Below are positions 16,501 through 25,700 of a DNA stretch of 37,019 nucleotides, one piece after another. Source of the DNA: an uncultured Methanobrevibacter sp. (lineage in GTDB: Archaea > Methanobacteriota > Methanobacteria > Methanobacteriales > Methanobacteriaceae); assembly GCA_900320515.1 (NCBI GenBank), contig ONSJ01000013.1, positions 1 through 37,019 of the forward strand, in the 5' to 3' direction. Positions within the stretch are counted from its first letter, which is position 1; every line of letters begins with the position of its first letter. The notes beneath the pieces were generated by a model, which made no database searches, was not told where the DNA came from, and saw nothing but the letters and a program-made list of their open reading frames with translations. Made by a program: the position numbers and the translations under genes.

Positions 16501-17850
16501 TATAATTATCTGGTGACTGGAAAATTGGAAGATATCAAAATTAAGTATTTAGAAGAAGGAACATTTGTTTTCAATACTTCCGATAGCGGTTTAGAAGATG
16601 CAAATGTGGAATTCATGGATGTTGATGGAAATGTTGTCGGAGCTAGCGTAATTAAAAGTGGGTCTGCTACATTCAAATACAATTTTGCTGAATTCACTCC
16701 TGCCTCTTATACAATATATGCAAAGGTACATGCCAAAAACTATAAATTAACTGAATTTTCCGCATTGCTTACTGTAGGCAACGGGGACCTGGCTGTTTTG
16801 GTAAGTAATGTTACTGGAGCAGTGGCTCGAAATGCAGTATTCAAAGCTCTCGTTAAAAATATTTTAGGCGAAGGGGTTTCCGGCATATCCGTTGAGTTCT
16901 GGGTCAATGACGGAACCCTAATCTATATTGGTAAGACCATGACTGACAAGGACGGTTCAGCAATTTTAAATGGTGAAATACCTCAAATATACTCTGATAA
17001 TCCTAAAATCATTGCAAAGATTGACAATCCGAATTACTTTAACTCCGTATCCGAAACAGCTAATCTAACTGCACATTGGCTTACTAAAACAAGTATTGTT
17101 TTAAATTCTAATGTTTATCCTGATGGGGTTTTAGCCATATTGAAAGACCAATATGGTAAGGCAGTATCCAATAAATTAGTCTTTGTTAAAATCGGTTCAA
17201 GTGACTACCAATTGATTACAAATTCCAAAGGTGAAATAACAATGCCAATTTTATCTAAAGGAACTTACAGCATTTCAGTTTCATTTGTTGGTGATGAACA
17301 GTATTATGACTCCAAAAACAGTGCGAGAGTGAATGTGCTTTCTTCCTTGTCTGGAAGCTCTAATGCGGTCGTATATTATGGAAACACAATAACATATAAG
17401 GTTCGCGTTAAAGGGTCCGACGGTAGTTTTGGTGCAGGAAATACTGTGACAATCAAAGTCAATGGTCAAACTTACAAGGTTAGCACTGATAAGAATGGTT
17501 ATGCAACTAAAGCCATCAAATTGAAAACTGGCTCTTATACAATAACTGCTGAATTTAAGGGAGATAAAGTTTCAAACAAGTTAACTTTCAAACCTACATT
17601 GTCAGCAAAAAATATCGTTAAGAAAAAGGCTAAAAGAATCAAATTTTCAGTTAAGGTAGTTAATAAAAACGGAAAAGCAGTTAAAAGTAAAAAAGTGACC
17701 TTTAAGATTAAAGGCAAAAAATACACCGCCAAAACCAATAAAAAGGGTGTTGCTACTGTATCAATTAAGAATTTGAAAGTGGGTAAGTTCACCATTACTT
17801 CCAGTTATGGTGGATGCACTATAAAAAATACTATTAAAATTAAAAAATGA
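13531..17850 (+). CDS. Adhesin-like surface protein, two beta-helices, Ig-like domains, lysine-rich end
   Basis: 1439-residue exported protein. Signal peptide 1-~24 (MIKKINFILVLLLLFVSVTAVSA). Two parallel beta-helix blocks (~60-480 and ~490-990), each opened by a cap resembling YFD-x-x-x-G with a later GDFSN, then many N-x-I/N-x-T turns as in NosD/PbH1 helices. A 39-residue cysteine-rich insert of CLDGN units (659-697) sits in the second helix. Ig-like beta domains follow (~995-1350). The terminal ~80 residues are a lysine-rich Ig-like domain with KVTFKIKGKKYTAKTNKKG. It carries many N-x-S/T sequons. The probable role is surface adhesion. ATG 13531 has SD GAGGT five bases upstream. It lies 106 bases after the CobN-like gene, but the intervening terminator and TATA box suggest its own promoter. 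Confidence 0.88.
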   Translation: MIKKINFILVLLLLFVSVTAVSAVDDTNDTVGIDEAISDISDSKEVLTFDEDILSSSSHTVNQTSYYNYFDANSGELKDSSVNEGDTINLDGDFSNVNFVFKKSINVVGKENVRFSNCMFTFSDGASGSSISKLNIFNTKETTYGIFLNGVSYCTIQNCFINNTGVSSYAVCIANKANYNNITNNSLNAYGITYGHGTRSTTPFLVSGAHHNYIASNYIGCDDANGIYLSSYSGGPLKGGESNFNVIYNNTVKYNVLPTSWAYGIQIMGSNNTMDSNRIIGAFRGISTSNVGNRIINNRIINLTGADYNHPTIEVGGDIGIVGASNSIIVNNTIINARILSSGSAISVLDNSIVENNTVQVAYRGTGIHPQGSNIDIRNNKISTLSGSGILYNTYSYNLRIIGNNITSQSGVGVLIQKLSSKRMPGNITITNNYIFTGNKYAIDARDANADSVNVIGSNTIPKNGGIVVTPEGEYDPTKPIYNFDGTVYTVTPSNLYVDYLEENGAFKSDIKDGDILNFEGDFSNEIIIVNAKVKINGANATFYNTTFRVSSDSVWLENLKIINNESSRVNSWGIVVYKVFGATIKNCDIEVWDPNAAYAIYVVESSSVDVLNNKLFSSGNYLTYTLLAHTVEDCNFINNTIVTLGTGNAYVLSGGETCIDGNQNCLDGNCLDGNCLDGNCLDGNQNCLDGNCFDGNHFVTGIFRTYGILMIYASGSTVSENEVNVTSKLNRTLRTNESTNSLVGIDLYYNSHDNVFSKNEVYVYGNDNYIYGMGVLGYYEGHDAPKGQGATNTQFINNNIILEGTYFTEGFVIGHESGDTIITSNTVNAKSNNVSYGVNLETPQYTTINKNTFLLNSDVIYGMEIFSSNNNIISNNNLDMNGKLVYGLALSNSANNQIFENTIFANGTGENIGFNNHDSIPEGNAGIYIFANSSYNNITNNKITSRTGYAISIDDVAVNNTVCDNNLKSEFGIGDDAVNATSDNFVQDNYNYLVTGKLEDIKIKYLEEGTFVFNTSDSGLEDANVEFMDVDGNVVGASVIKSGSATFKYNFAEFTPASYTIYAKVHAKNYKLTEFSALLTVGNGDLAVLVSNVTGAVARNAVFKALVKNILGEGVSGISVEFWVNDGTLIYIGKTMTDKDGSAILNGEIPQIYSDNPKIIAKIDNPNYFNSVSETANLTAHWLTKTSIVLNSNVYPDGVLAILKDQYGKAVSNKLVFVKIGSSDYQLITNSKGEITMPILSKGTYSISVSFVGDEQYYDSKNSARVNVLSSLSGSSNAVVYYGNTITYKVRVKGSDGSFGAGNTVTIKVNGQTYKVSTDKNGYATKAIKLKTGSYTITAEFKGDKVSNKLTFKPTLSAKNIVKKKAKRIKFSVKVVNKNGKAVKSKKVTFKIKGKKYTAKTNKKGVATVSIKNLKVGKFTITSSYGGCTIKNTIKIKK
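15505..15621 (+). repeat. In-frame 15-base (CLDGN) cysteine-rich tandem repeat
   Basis: Seven units of 15 bases coding C-(L/I/F)-D-G-N, two of them lengthened by Gln-Asn (six-base insert). The 39 residues contain seven Cys and seven Asp. Unit sequences differ only at third positions and a few others (TGT-CTT-GAC-GGT-AAC and variants), consistent with slippage or recent duplication. Confidence 0.9.
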
Positions 17851-17880
17851 AGGTATTTCACCTTCATTTTACTTTTTTTT
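17845..17880 (+). terminator. Hairpin plus T-tract after the 1439-residue adhesin gene
   Basis: Perfect 10-base arms AAATGAAGGT (17845-17854) / ACCTTCATTT (17860-17869), loop of five; the left arm contains the stop TGA. A run of eight T (17873-17880) follows. Confidence 0.75.
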
Positions 17881-17898
17881 CAATATTAGTTTAATAAC

Positions 17899-17912
17899 TT
17901 TTAAATATATTT
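17899..17912 (+). promoter_or_regulatory. TATA box of the 1504-residue adhesin gene
   Basis: TTTTAAATATATTT, preceded by AAC. A start ~26 bases downstream would fall at ~17930, right at the first arm of an inverted repeat in the leader. Confidence 0.5.
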
Positions 17913-17931
17913 AATTAAATATTTTAAACTG

Positions 17932-17973
17932 TAGTCAATTTTTTATTCTTATATTTTTAAAAATATTCGACTA
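17932..17973 (+). promoter_or_regulatory. Leader inverted repeat TAGTC ... GACTA
   Basis: TAGTC (17932-17936) pairs with GACTA (17969-17973), and the inner A/T stretches (ATATTTTT / AAAAATAT) can extend the stem. The same element, TAGTCAATTTTT then TTGACTA, occurs at the same distance from the TATA box before the next adhesin gene. It lies at the predicted mRNA 5' end. Confidence 0.5.
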
Positions 17974-18001
17974 TATTTTTTTATAATTAATCATTTATTA
18001 A

Positions 18002-18016
18002 TGAGGTGAAATTATT
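18002..18016 (+). promoter_or_regulatory. SD followed by ATT at the start position (1504-residue adhesin)
   Basis: GAGGTGA (18003-18009), four-base spacer, ATT at 18014 (an adjacent ATT at 18011 is the alternative), then AAA GGA AAG. An in-frame TGA at 18002-18004 touches the SD, so the frame cannot start farther upstream. The first conventional start, TTG 18029, is 20 bases past the SD. Confidence 0.75.
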
Positions 18017-21000
18017 AAAGGAAAGAGTTTGCTTATTTCATTGCTCTTGCTTTGCGTTTTAATGTTTGCTGTAAGTACAAGCTTTGCTGCTGATGGAAAT
18101 GTTACTTTAGGTGAAGTGGATGATGAAATGGCTATTGATGATAACGTTCTAAGTGTTGGGGAAGACACCGAAGCACTTAGTGTTGATGATGAAAGTTCAA
18201 ATGTTGTTGGTTCAAGTGCAACTGTAACTAATAGTTCCTTCCATGATTATTTTGATGATCAGGGTACATTATTGGATACAGTAACAGCTGATGAGTTGCA
18301 ATTTGAAGGAGATTTCAGTGAGGTTGATGTAAATTATATAACTATTGGAAAATCAATTAAATTAACTACTAATGATGCTGTATTCAAAGGGGTAAGTTTT
18401 GTTATCAGTGCAAATAATGTTGCAATTGATGGATTTAAGTTAACTGGTTCAGATTATTCTTTGTTTACAATTAGTGATGTTTCTAATGTAACTATATCAA
18501 ATTGTAATATAAATTTCACAGCTATTGAAGGTTCAAACAGTTATGCAATATATGCTGTTTCTGTTGAAAATTTAAAAATTCTTAAAAATACAATTACCTA
18601 TGTTGGAAATACTAATGGAACTACAATTAATAATGCGATTTATGTAGAAGGAGATTCTAATACTAAAAAAGCTTCTAAAAATATTACAGTTGAAGGGAAT
18701 ACTTTTGACATTGCTATTCCTTCAGTTGAAATAAATTATATGACTATGCCATATACAACATATTCTGAAGGTATTGTTTTCTTTTTCTGTGAAAATCTTA
18801 AATTCGTTGATAACAAAGTAAATTTAAGATATAACACTTTTACATTAGGAAAAACTAGTCCAGACAGCATTTATGCACTTGCTGTAAAATCTAATGAAAA
18901 TAGTTATGAGTATGGTTGGGATGATGATGATAATCTAATCTTTACATATCCAATCACTTCCAAAAATATTGTAATTGCTGGAAATACATTTAATGTCCAA
19001 GGACATAATTGTACTTATGCCCTTGCCTTTGCTGCAGACAACTTTACTATATCAAATAATAACTTTAATGTAACTTCTGAACATTATTCTAATGCTATTA
19101 CACTTAATCATCTTTCATGTAATGGTAATGTAAGCGATAATGAAGTTTTCGTTGAGGCTTCAGATGCAGTTTATGGATTTTATTCCTATGCATGGGCAGC
19201 TCCTATTAGTGATGTAACTTATAAAAACAACAAAATAATTGCACAAGCTTATATGGCTTGTGGTATGGAATTTGCTGAAGATACTACAGTTATTGATAGT
19301 AATGTAATCACTACAGTCGGTAATTATACTTATGGCATTGCTTTAAGTTTAAGAGGAGACTCTAAAAAAGGATTAGTATTCAATAATACTATTTTTAACT
19401 TTGGATCCAACGTGGGTGTTGATGAAACTGGAGACTCATTAACTCCTAAAGGAAGCTCTATGGCAATCACTGTAAAATCTTATGCTGACGATGTTGATGC
19501 AACAATTAAGGAAAATGCTATTTATTCAACAAATATTGGTATTCAAGTTGTTAAAGAATCTAAAAAAATTACTTTAGATAATAATACTATCAGTGTGAGT
19601 GCTAACAGTGGTAAAGTTGATAACTATGCTATTGTTGCTGAAGAAGTTGATGATTTAAGAATTATTAACAACGATGTAAATTACGCTGGTTTAGTGGATA
19701 ATCAATTCGTAATCGTTGGCTATACTGATTATGGATATCCTATTTATGATACTTCTAATAATACTTGTGCTTATGGTATTTATGTTAAAAAGAGTAATGT
19801 GGTAATCAAGAATAATGATTTTGATATTGCCATTCCTACTTTTGTTGTTAACTGGGGTGCTACTCGTGAATCTTTCAGTGAAGGTATTGTATTGGTCGGT
19901 TGTGATGATTTAGAGTTAGCTGACAACAATGTCACTATATCCACTAACAATGGGTCTAGTGTGGATACTGTTTACGGTATTGACATTTTGAACTCTGCTA
20001 ATCCTGATATTAAAAATAACAATGTAACTCTTAAATCCATTGGTTATCTTTATGCTATCATTATAAATGATAATAATTTCAATATTTCTGGAAATGATAT
20101 TGTTGTAAGTTCTGATAAATATGCTTGCGGTATTGATGTTGAAGGTGCTGCTAAAGGTGTAATTGATGGCAATAATATATCTCTCGAAGCTAGTGAATTT
20201 GCTTATGCAATTTACACTGGTATGATTTCAGGGGAGGTTAATGTTAATATAACTAATAATGATATTGAAGCTGAAGCATATTATGTTGTTGGTTTGGAAA
20301 TTGCTGCTAAAAAAGCTTTAATTGAACATAATAACGTCGATGTAAACGGTAATCGCACTATTGGTGTTGGAACTAAAGTTTCTGATGTAACAATTAAGGA
20401 CAATGCTATTAATGCATTAGCTTCCAATGAAGGTAATATCTCAATTTGGGATGGTATGGGCACTCTTAACTCTGCTATCAAAGTAATTGAAGGAAATGCA
20501 ACAATCTATAATAACTCTGTTTCTTCTAACGCTATTGGTATCAATGTTGATTCTACAAATGATAAAGTAAGCATCGAAAAGAATATAATTGTTGTAAATG
20601 CTAACAGTGGTAAAGTTGATAACTATGCTATTGTTGCTGAGGAAATTGATGATTTAACTATTGTCAATAATGATGTTACATTCTCTGGTAAGGTTGATAA
20701 TCAATTCGTAACCATTGGCTATGATGATTGGGGTAATCCAATTTATGATTCCTCTAATAATACTCATGCTTATGGTATTTTTGTTAAAAACAGTGATGCT
20801 GTGATTGAGTATAATGATTTTGATATTGCTATTCCTACTTTTGCTGTAAACTGGGCTGCTGGTCGTGATTCTTTCAGTGAAGGTATTGTTTTAGTCGGCT
20901 GTGATGATGTAATATTTGATTATAATAATGTTACTGTAACCGTTAATGGAGGCGATAGTCAGAACACTATTTATGGTGTGGATATTTTTAATTCTGAAAA

Positions 21001-22525
21001 CCCTTGCATTGAATACAACAATATTACTGTAAATGGTGCAGGTTATACTTATGCTATTATTATTAATGATGAAGGTTTCATTATTTCCGAAAATAATATT
21101 ACTGTAACTTCTGATGAATATGTTTGTGGTATTGATGTTGAAGGAACTGCAGAAGGTCAAATTGCAAATAATATAATAAACGCTGTTGCTTCTAATTCCG
21201 CTTACCCAATTTACTCCGGAATGAATTATTTACCTGTTGATATAGCTATCTATGAAAATGATATTACTGGTGAAGCTTACTATGTTGTAGGTATTGAAGT
21301 GGGTGGAAATGATGCAGAAATCGAAGACAATGAGATTAAAGTTAGTGGTAATCATACTATTGGTATTGGTGCTTTTACTGATGAAATAACTATTAATGAT
21401 AACACCATCATTTCCGATGCTTCAAATGAAGGTAATAAATTTGTTTGGGATCAATTGGGAACTGAAACCGCAGGTATAGTTGTGAAAAAAGGTAATTTCA
21501 CCATTACTGACAATGTCATTTATACTACTGGTGATTATGCAGCTAACTTAGGTGACAATAACGGTACTATCTCAGATAACCAAATGACAAGTAATGTTGG
21601 TGCAGGTGATGACGCCATTATTGGATTAGGTAATGTAACTGCTGAAGGAAACACTCCTGCTCCTACAGATAAACTCAAAGTTATCATCGCCGCTAACTCA
21701 TTTACCAAAGTTTATGGCACTGATGATCTGTTTGTAGTTAAACTTTTAGATGAATACGGCCGTCAATTATTTAATAAGACAGTTAAAGTATTAGTTGCTG
21801 GTCAAACATTCATTAACACTACTGATGAGTCTGGTAATGTGGCATTTAACATTAATGTCATTCCTGAGGAATATCTTGCTGAAATTAAATTTGATGGTGA
21901 TGATAACTACACTTATAAATCTATTTATAAGGCATTTACCATTGAAAAAGCACCAGCTGCTTTCGTTGCTCCTGCAATAAGCATTTTGGTTTCAGCAGAA
22001 AAATCAGGTTACAACTATAATATCGTATTAAAAGACAATGCCGGCAATGCTTTAGCAGGTCAAAACGTAACTATTGTCTTTAACGGCAAGACCACTACTG
22101 CAACTACCAATGATAAAGGTGAAATCACCTATAATGTGGTTGCTGCAAAAGCAGGCAGTTATGATATGACTTTAAAATTCGATGGTAACAGTTTCTATGC
22201 TGCAACAACTGCAACTGCAACCATTAAAGTCAACAAAGAAGCTGCCAAATTAACTGCTAAAAAGAAAACTTTCAAGGCTAAAGTCAAAACCAAAAAATAC
22301 ACTGTAGTCTTAAAAGACAGTAAAGGTAAAGCAATCAAAAAAGTTAAACTCACTTTAAAAGTTAAAGGTAAAACCTACAAAGCAACCACCAACGCTAAAG
22401 GTAAAGCTACCTTTAAAATCAAAAACTTAAAGAAAAAAGGCAAATACACCGCTAAAGTTAACTTTGCTGGAAACGACCTTTACAATAAAGTTGCAAAATC
22501 AGTTAAAATTACCGTTAAAAAATAG
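18014..22525 (+). CDS. Adhesin-like surface protein with tandem ~333-residue beta-helix modules
   Basis: About 1503 residues from the ATT at 18014 (see the start site). Signal peptide: Lys-Gly-Lys then LLISLLLLCVLMFAVSTSFA. Acidic linker to ~70, then a YFDDQG...FEGDFS cap (~77). A long beta-helix (~90-1200) built of three tandem modules follows; the last two are exactly 999 bases apart over their whole length, the first is more diverged. Each module carries FDIAIP, FSEGIVxxxC and AYYVVGxE or equivalents. Three Ig-like domains follow (~1218, ~1320, ~1410); the last is very lysine-rich (KLTLKVKGKTYKATTNAKGK). The probable role is surface adhesion or display. TATA box, leader repeat and terminator make it a separate transcription unit. 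Confidence 0.87.
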   Translation: MKGKSLLISLLLLCVLMFAVSTSFAADGNVTLGEVDDEMAIDDNVLSVGEDTEALSVDDESSNVVGSSATVTNSSFHDYFDDQGTLLDTVTADELQFEGDFSEVDVNYITIGKSIKLTTNDAVFKGVSFVISANNVAIDGFKLTGSDYSLFTISDVSNVTISNCNINFTAIEGSNSYAIYAVSVENLKILKNTITYVGNTNGTTINNAIYVEGDSNTKKASKNITVEGNTFDIAIPSVEINYMTMPYTTYSEGIVFFFCENLKFVDNKVNLRYNTFTLGKTSPDSIYALAVKSNENSYEYGWDDDDNLIFTYPITSKNIVIAGNTFNVQGHNCTYALAFAADNFTISNNNFNVTSEHYSNAITLNHLSCNGNVSDNEVFVEASDAVYGFYSYAWAAPISDVTYKNNKIIAQAYMACGMEFAEDTTVIDSNVITTVGNYTYGIALSLRGDSKKGLVFNNTIFNFGSNVGVDETGDSLTPKGSSMAITVKSYADDVDATIKENAIYSTNIGIQVVKESKKITLDNNTISVSANSGKVDNYAIVAEEVDDLRIINNDVNYAGLVDNQFVIVGYTDYGYPIYDTSNNTCAYGIYVKKSNVVIKNNDFDIAIPTFVVNWGATRESFSEGIVLVGCDDLELADNNVTISTNNGSSVDTVYGIDILNSANPDIKNNNVTLKSIGYLYAIIINDNNFNISGNDIVVSSDKYACGIDVEGAAKGVIDGNNISLEASEFAYAIYTGMISGEVNVNITNNDIEAEAYYVVGLEIAAKKALIEHNNVDVNGNRTIGVGTKVSDVTIKDNAINALASNEGNISIWDGMGTLNSAIKVIEGNATIYNNSVSSNAIGINVDSTNDKVSIEKNIIVVNANSGKVDNYAIVAEEIDDLTIVNNDVTFSGKVDNQFVTIGYDDWGNPIYDSSNNTHAYGIFVKNSDAVIEYNDFDIAIPTFAVNWAAGRDSFSEGIVLVGCDDVIFDYNNVTVTVNGGDSQNTIYGVDIFNSENPCIEYNNITVNGAGYTYAIIINDEGFIISENNITVTSDEYVCGIDVEGTAEGQIANNIINAVASNSAYPIYSGMNYLPVDIAIYENDITGEAYYVVGIEVGGNDAEIEDNEIKVSGNHTIGIGAFTDEITINDNTIISDASNEGNKFVWDQLGTETAGIVVKKGNFTITDNVIYTTGDYAANLGDNNGTISDNQMTSNVGAGDDAIIGLGNVTAEGNTPAPTDKLKVIIAANSFTKVYGTDDLFVVKLLDEYGRQLFNKTVKVLVAGQTFINTTDESGNVAFNINVIPEEYLAEIKFDGDDNYTYKSIYKAFTIEKAPAAFVAPAISILVSAEKSGYNYNIVLKDNAGNALAGQNVTIVFNGKTTTATTNDKGEITYNVVAAKAGSYDMTLKFDGNSFYAATTATATIKVNKEAAKLTAKKKTFKAKVKTKKYTVVLKDSKGKAIKKVKLTLKVKGKTYKATTNAKGKATFKIKNLKKKGKYTAKVNFAGNDLYNKVAKSVKITVKK
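18535..21550 (+). repeat. Three tandem beta-helix modules of ~1 kb
   Basis: Copy A about 18535-19600 (diverged), copy B 19601-20599, copy C 20600 to ~21550. B and C are in register at exactly 999 bases at four separate checkpoints (19601/20600, 19871/20870, 20111/21110, 20420/21419) with no net indel, and share a 41-base identical stretch at their start. A and B are ~1116 bases apart at the FDIAIP motif, with indels. Confidence 0.9.
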
Positions 22526-22560
22526 AGATTTTTAATCTCTATTACTTTTTTTATTTTTTT
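22521..22560 (+). terminator. Hairpin plus T-tracts after the 1504-residue adhesin gene
   Basis: Perfect 10-base arms AATAGAGATT (22521-22530) / AATCTCTATT (22534-22543), loop TTT; the left arm contains the stop TAG. T-runs follow at 22546-22552 and 22554-22560. Confidence 0.75.
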
Positions 22561-22594
22561 AACAGTTTATCAACTGAACTTGATTTTTTCACAA

Positions 22595-22610
22595 ACTTTA
22601 AATATCCTTT
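22595..22610 (+). promoter_or_regulatory. TATA box of the 1943-residue adhesin gene
   Basis: ACTTTAAATATCCTTT matches the boxes before the neighbouring adhesins. The predicted start (~22628) coincides with the first arm of the leader inverted repeat. Confidence 0.5.
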
Positions 22611-22628
22611 TATTTGAATATATTATTA

Positions 22629-22669
22629 TAGTCAATTTTTGATTATATTTCTTCAATATAATTTGACTA
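22629..22669 (+). promoter_or_regulatory. Leader inverted repeat TAGTCAA ... TTGACTA
   Basis: TAGTCAA (22629-22635) / TTGACTA (22663-22669), with an inner pair ATTATATT / AATATAAT after a six-base bulge. This makes a 15-pair stem near the predicted 5' end of the mRNA. It is the better-preserved copy of the element before the 1504-residue adhesin. Confidence 0.55.
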
Positions 22670-22690
22670 CTTTTATCAATTGGTATAAAA

Positions 22691-22706
22691 GGAGGTGAAA
22701 ATAATC
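22691..22706 (+). promoter_or_regulatory. Strong SD followed by ATC at the start position (1943-residue adhesin)
   Basis: GGAGGTGA (22691-22698), five-base spacer, ATC (22704-22706), then AAG AAA AAG. The in-frame GTG at 22695 is inside the SD and therefore an unlikely start; ATA at 22701 is another possibility. Confidence 0.6.
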
Positions 22707-25700
22707 AAGAAAAAGAATATTGTTATTACATTAATATTTATTTGTTTTGTATTGTTATCTTTAAATTTTGCTTTTGCAGCTAATGAAACGGATATTGATG
22801 ATAAAAGCTTGTTATCTGCTGATTCAACCATTGTTCCAGAAGAAATTCCGGATTCAACATCGGATGATGTGCTGACTATTGATGATACTCAGGATGTAAT
22901 TTCCGCTCAGAATAGAACGTTTGAGATTACTCAAAATAACTATGAAAGTTATTTTGACATTCGAACAGGTAAAATCAGGGATGATTCGGATATTTCCAGT
23001 GGAGATACATTAAAAATCGGAAATATTTCAGGTCGGGCTTTTGTTATTGATCGTCAACTTACATTGATGCCGATTTCTTCAAATGATGAAATATCTAATG
23101 GTTTTATTCATTTAATTAAAGGTAGTGACGGTTCAACAATTACAAATCTTACTATTAACAATACTAAAGGCACTTTAACACTTAGGGGTGTAACCGTAGG
23201 CCAATTACATGGTATTTGGTTATCCAATTCAAATAATAACCTTATCTCTTATAATACGATAAGGGTTGCAAATACTGGTGGAGTTTATGCTATGCCTATG
23301 GGCTGGTCTAGTAATAATAGGATTATTTACAATGACATGAAGACTTATGTTACTTGCAACATAATTATGGGGCAGTGTCACAATAACCTGATTTCCCATA
23401 ATAGTCTTGAAGTATTGTCGTATTCGGAGTTATCCGTTACAAATCTAATTTATTTTAATCCTTTTGGTCATGCTGATTATTCTGGGTCTCCATTATGTGA
23501 AGGCAACATAATTTCCTATAACTATCTGAAGGGGTATTGTACAATGCCGATGTCTATAATCATCCAGGCACAATACGCCAGTCATGATGGTACGGTTATT
23601 GCAAATAATACTATTATTAAAGGGTCATATGGAATTAACCTTGGTGGGGAAAATGTTTCAGTTTATGGAAATGTTGTACAAGGAAGTGCCATTGGTATTT
23701 CAGTATCCGGCGGCGACTTTACCGTCCATGATAATAATGTTAGTGGAGAAAGTCTTAGTGTCGGTATTCAGGCTTCAGGTAGTGTAGGAAAGTCTTGTGA
23801 AGTACATGACAATAGTATAACATTTACCGATGTTACTTCAGGTATGACAATAACCAATCATGTTTATGCTCATGACAATAGGATTAATATTAAAGGATAT
23901 GGTATTGGGATAAACGTTAAGGGTGATCACAATACTGTAACATATAATAGTATTAAGAACTATCATGATGAAGGCATTTCTGTATTGGGAAGTTATGATG
24001 TCATAGATAATAATATTGTCAATACCAAAAGTATAGGTATTGCGATACCTGGAAGTACAAATGGTGGAAGCAGATATTATAACGACACCATTACTAATAA
24101 TAGGATAACTAGTGAAAGTTATGGTATTTCAGTAAATGGTCTGGTTTACAATACTGTTATTACAGATAATATAATTGAAACCAATCAAACCGAAGGTATT
24201 AATGTGGAGGTGACCGATCCGTTATCCAACACTCAATTGGATAACATGGTTAATGGAATTATCCTAAATTCAACTGCAATCATAGTCAATGACGGTAATT
24301 TTTATGAATATTTTGATAAAAATGGTTATTTGACTTATGAATTCCCAGAAAATAAGACTAAAGTAATATTTTTAACATTTTTAACAAATAAAAATCTTTT
24401 CTTTAATGACAAAATTAATGTAATCAGTAACAGGATGAATAACCTCCTATTTAATGTTACTCTTACATTTGAACCTGATTCTGATGGGTCTTTGGTTAGG
24501 GATTTTAATTTTGTTAATTATGATAAGGAGGCGATTATCTTAAATCATGTTAATGATGTAAGTATCACTCGCAACAGCATTACCGAAATATTCAGAAGAG
24601 GCAGTTTGTCAAACTCTGCGATTCTTATTCAGGATGTTTGTGAAAATTCGATAATTTCGCACAATGACATTTATGTAAATTCCAAAATTAACTATACTTA
24701 TGCGATTAATGCACCTGCATTCAATCCGACCACCAGACTCATGAATAAAAAATTATCTAGCGGATTTTCAGTTTTGGAAAATACGATTATCATGATTTCC
24801 AGTGGTGTTGTTGAGGCAATTTACACAGATTCCTTGTCTGAAAGTGAATTTATTTCTAATAAGATAAATGTCATTTCGGATGATTATGCATATGGTATCG
24901 CATTTGCAAATTTAATTGGACAACTTTCTGGATTAAATGTTACATGCAATGAAATTGTAATTCACAGTAAGCAAATGGCATACCTAATTGAATTCCACAT
25001 GGTAAATAATTCAACCATTTCAAATAATCATCTGTATGGTGATTGTAATGGAGTTTATGGTATTGCTACCTACATGTCCAATAACATTTCCATCGAAAAT
25101 AATGATATTTCAATTTATGGAGGAAATTTATCTGAAATTCCGGGAATTTCTGATGTGTTGGGTATTGGAAACTCAGCAATAGCAATCATTAAGGATACAA
25201 ATTACACTGCAATAATCGGCAATGTAATTTATTCAAATGTAACAAACCCGATAGATGCGGTCAATATGACAGATGACGGCAAATTGGATGTGTCTTCAAA
25301 CTCATACATTATTGATGACAATAACTATGACATCTATTTCGATGATGAAGGAAACTTTTATTCAGATATGGTAATGCCGAATAGTATTTTATTGCTGAAT
25401 AATTTGACAAAAGGCCAAATAATGAAAATCAACATGCCGGTTGATATTTCATCATATGATATGGAGATTCCTTCAACAGTTTCATTGATAATTGATGGGA
25501 ATGCATCAAATATAAAAATTTATGATATGCATCTTGTAAATTCTACAATTGAATTGAATAATGCTTCAAATGTCGTCATAGTGAATAGCCTGTTTAATTC
25601 GTCCCTTTCAAATATTTTGAGTATAAATGAAGGTGAAAATAATTTATTCATTAATAATGTGATTTACATTAATTCAACCAATGTTTCCGCAATAGTATTG

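Noticed and set aside
22695..22697. GTG as start of the 1943-residue adhesin (and likewise GTG 6796 and GTG 8367 for minus-strand genes)
   Set aside because: These GTG codons are part of the SD sequence GGTGA itself and cannot easily serve as both SD and start. In two of the three cases a good ATG follows at the right spacing; in the adhesin it is ATC.
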